In this document: in pieces, positions 12,967 through 13,600 of the stretch
Position numbering within the stretch: the stretch's first letter is position 1
Layout: every line of letters begins with the position of its first letter
Assembly (NCBI GenBank): GCA_905479595.1
Contig: CAJQND010000407.1
Coordinates: 1-13,600, forward strand
Source: an uncultured Hyphomicrobiales bacterium
GTDB lineage: Bacteria; Pseudomonadota; Alphaproteobacteria; Rhizobiales; CAJQND01
Length of the DNA: 13,600 bases
Reading direction: 5' to 3'
Made by a program: the position numbers and the translations under genes
The notes under the pieces: model-generated
Seen by the model: only the letters and a program-made list of their open reading frames with translations
The model's database searches: none
What the model was told of the DNA's origin: nothing

Positions 12967-13600
12967 TGAACGCCGGCTCCGGCATTTTGGAACATATCGG
13001 GATTGCCGCGCGCGCCCAAGACCCCGGCTTGCTGGTAGCTGGCGGTTCACGGGATGATTTCGAAAACCTTGCAGATCTGTTTGCAATCTTGGCGAAAGAT
13101 TTCCCACGCCTGTCTTTGCTTTTATGTGTGAACGATAGTGCGTTGCTAAGCTGGGTTCGCGCGCGGTTCTCCGGTATGCAGGCAAGTGTATTGCCGCCGG
13201 GTTTTCCTGGTATGACCGATATGTTCTTGAACCGCAGCAAAGCGCGCACGCTGATTGTTCCCGATAAGGAATTTCCGTTGTCCGACGGGCTTGTCTCCGC
13301 CATGGCGCGGCGCGGCGTTAACATGGTTTGTGTGCGACCAGCTGGCGCTGGATTTTCCACTGCAGAAATTTTTTCAGGTGCTCCAGAGCGCGACCCGCCG
13401 CCTGTTTTTTCAAATGTACAAGATACCGCCAAATCCCTTGCTCGCCATGTAGGCCGGGAACGCCATTTGCGGAATGAACTAAAATCAACCGCGTGGCTGC
13501 CATCCGTTCTCTCGCGATTTGTGCGAAAGATTGACGGTGCTGAGGAACTGGCTAAGCGATTGGGATACCCCAAAACCATTTTGTGCCTGGGTAACGGCCC
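12966..13600 (+). CDS. Partial gene, probable surface-polysaccharide protein (runs off the right edge)
   Basis: From ATG 12966 the frame stays open for 211 codons and continues past the window. It lies 47 bp after the glycerophosphotransferase-like gene on the same strand. AGG (12957-12959) is a modest ribosome-binding site; GTG 12963 is an alternative start. Residues 1-130 look like a Rossmann-type domain: LLVAGGSRDDFENLADLF, FPRLSLLLCVND, a PPGFPGM loop, LIVPDKEFPLSDGLVSAM, and GVNMVCVRPAG. This loosely recalls the N-terminal half of Kdo-transferase-like GT-B enzymes. A charged helical stretch follows (HVGRERHLRNELKS at about 168-181). At the very edge, ILCLGNGP begins what looks like a glycine-rich nucleotide-binding or GT29/MptE-like domain. 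I do not recognise the gene firmly, and the function is open. Confidence 0.6.
   Translation, partial: MNAGSGILEHIGIAARAQDPGLLVAGGSRDDFENLADLFAILAKDFPRLSLLLCVNDSALLSWVRARFSGMQASVLPPGFPGMTDMFLNRSKARTLIVPDKEFPLSDGLVSAMARRGVNMVCVRPAGAGFSTAEIFSGAPERDPPPVFSNVQDTAKSLARHVGRERHLRNELKSTAWLPSVLSRFVRKIDGAEELAKRLGYPKTILCLGNG

Noticed and set aside
12944..13579. Minus-strand open frame of 211 codons opposite the right-edge gene
   Set aside because: It is antisense to the + strand frame from 12966, which continues past the window and reads like a globular protein. The minus frame is rich in Arg, Ser and Pro with no family pattern and no ribosome-binding site.
1..13600. A novel defence, mobile or biosynthetic system
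   Set aside because: Nearly all genes belong to known housekeeping or envelope families; no cluster of unknown genes, integrase, toxin-antitoxin pair or repeat array is present.

Overview
The window looks like a chromosomal segment of an alphaproteobacterium, probably of the Rhizobiales/Hyphomicrobiales. The evidence is the gene order rpsF-rpsR-DUF2232-rplI followed by cfa and dnaB, the long charged tails on S6 and L9, an Lrp-alr pair, and the protein sequences. This assignment rests on recognition alone; no search was run. There are 14 protein genes, one of them cut by the right edge. I see no tRNA, rRNA, insertion sequence, phage gene, CRISPR array or defence island.

Left edge (1-970, + strand): an OmpW-family outer-membrane beta-barrel gene. 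Its upstream region holds a likely terminator, an inverted repeat and a perfect FNR/FixK-type box. The expected start region contains an in-frame amber codon. A strong intrinsic terminator closes the gene.

981-4162 (- strand): lrp-alr-mlaE-mlaF, transcribed leftward. It comprises an Lrp/AsnC regulator, alanine racemase, and the permease and ATPase of an Mla-type lipid transporter. The last three genes overlap. No mlaD, mlaC or mlaB is present. Divergent from lrp lies a small DUF6356 gene (4278-4538).

4737-11530 (- strand): dnaB; cfa (cyclopropane fatty acid synthase); the ribosomal cluster rpsF-rpsR-DUF2232-rplI, which ends at a clean terminator; and, furthest upstream, a threonine/serine dehydratase-like gene. 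The rpsF promoter sits just past the dehydratase stop and gives a leader of about 190 nt. That leader contains a 10-nt segment perfectly complementary to the rpsF ribosome-binding region, a good candidate for autoregulation.

11758-13600 (+ strand): a CDP-glycerol glycerophosphotransferase-like protein with a good promoter, followed by a second open gene that runs off the window. Together they look like the start of a surface-polymer locus.

Most of the window is housekeeping DNA. I did not find a novel multi-gene system. The points most worth following are the rpsF leader switch, the amber codon in the OmpW start region under an FNR box, and the mlaEF pair without mlaD.
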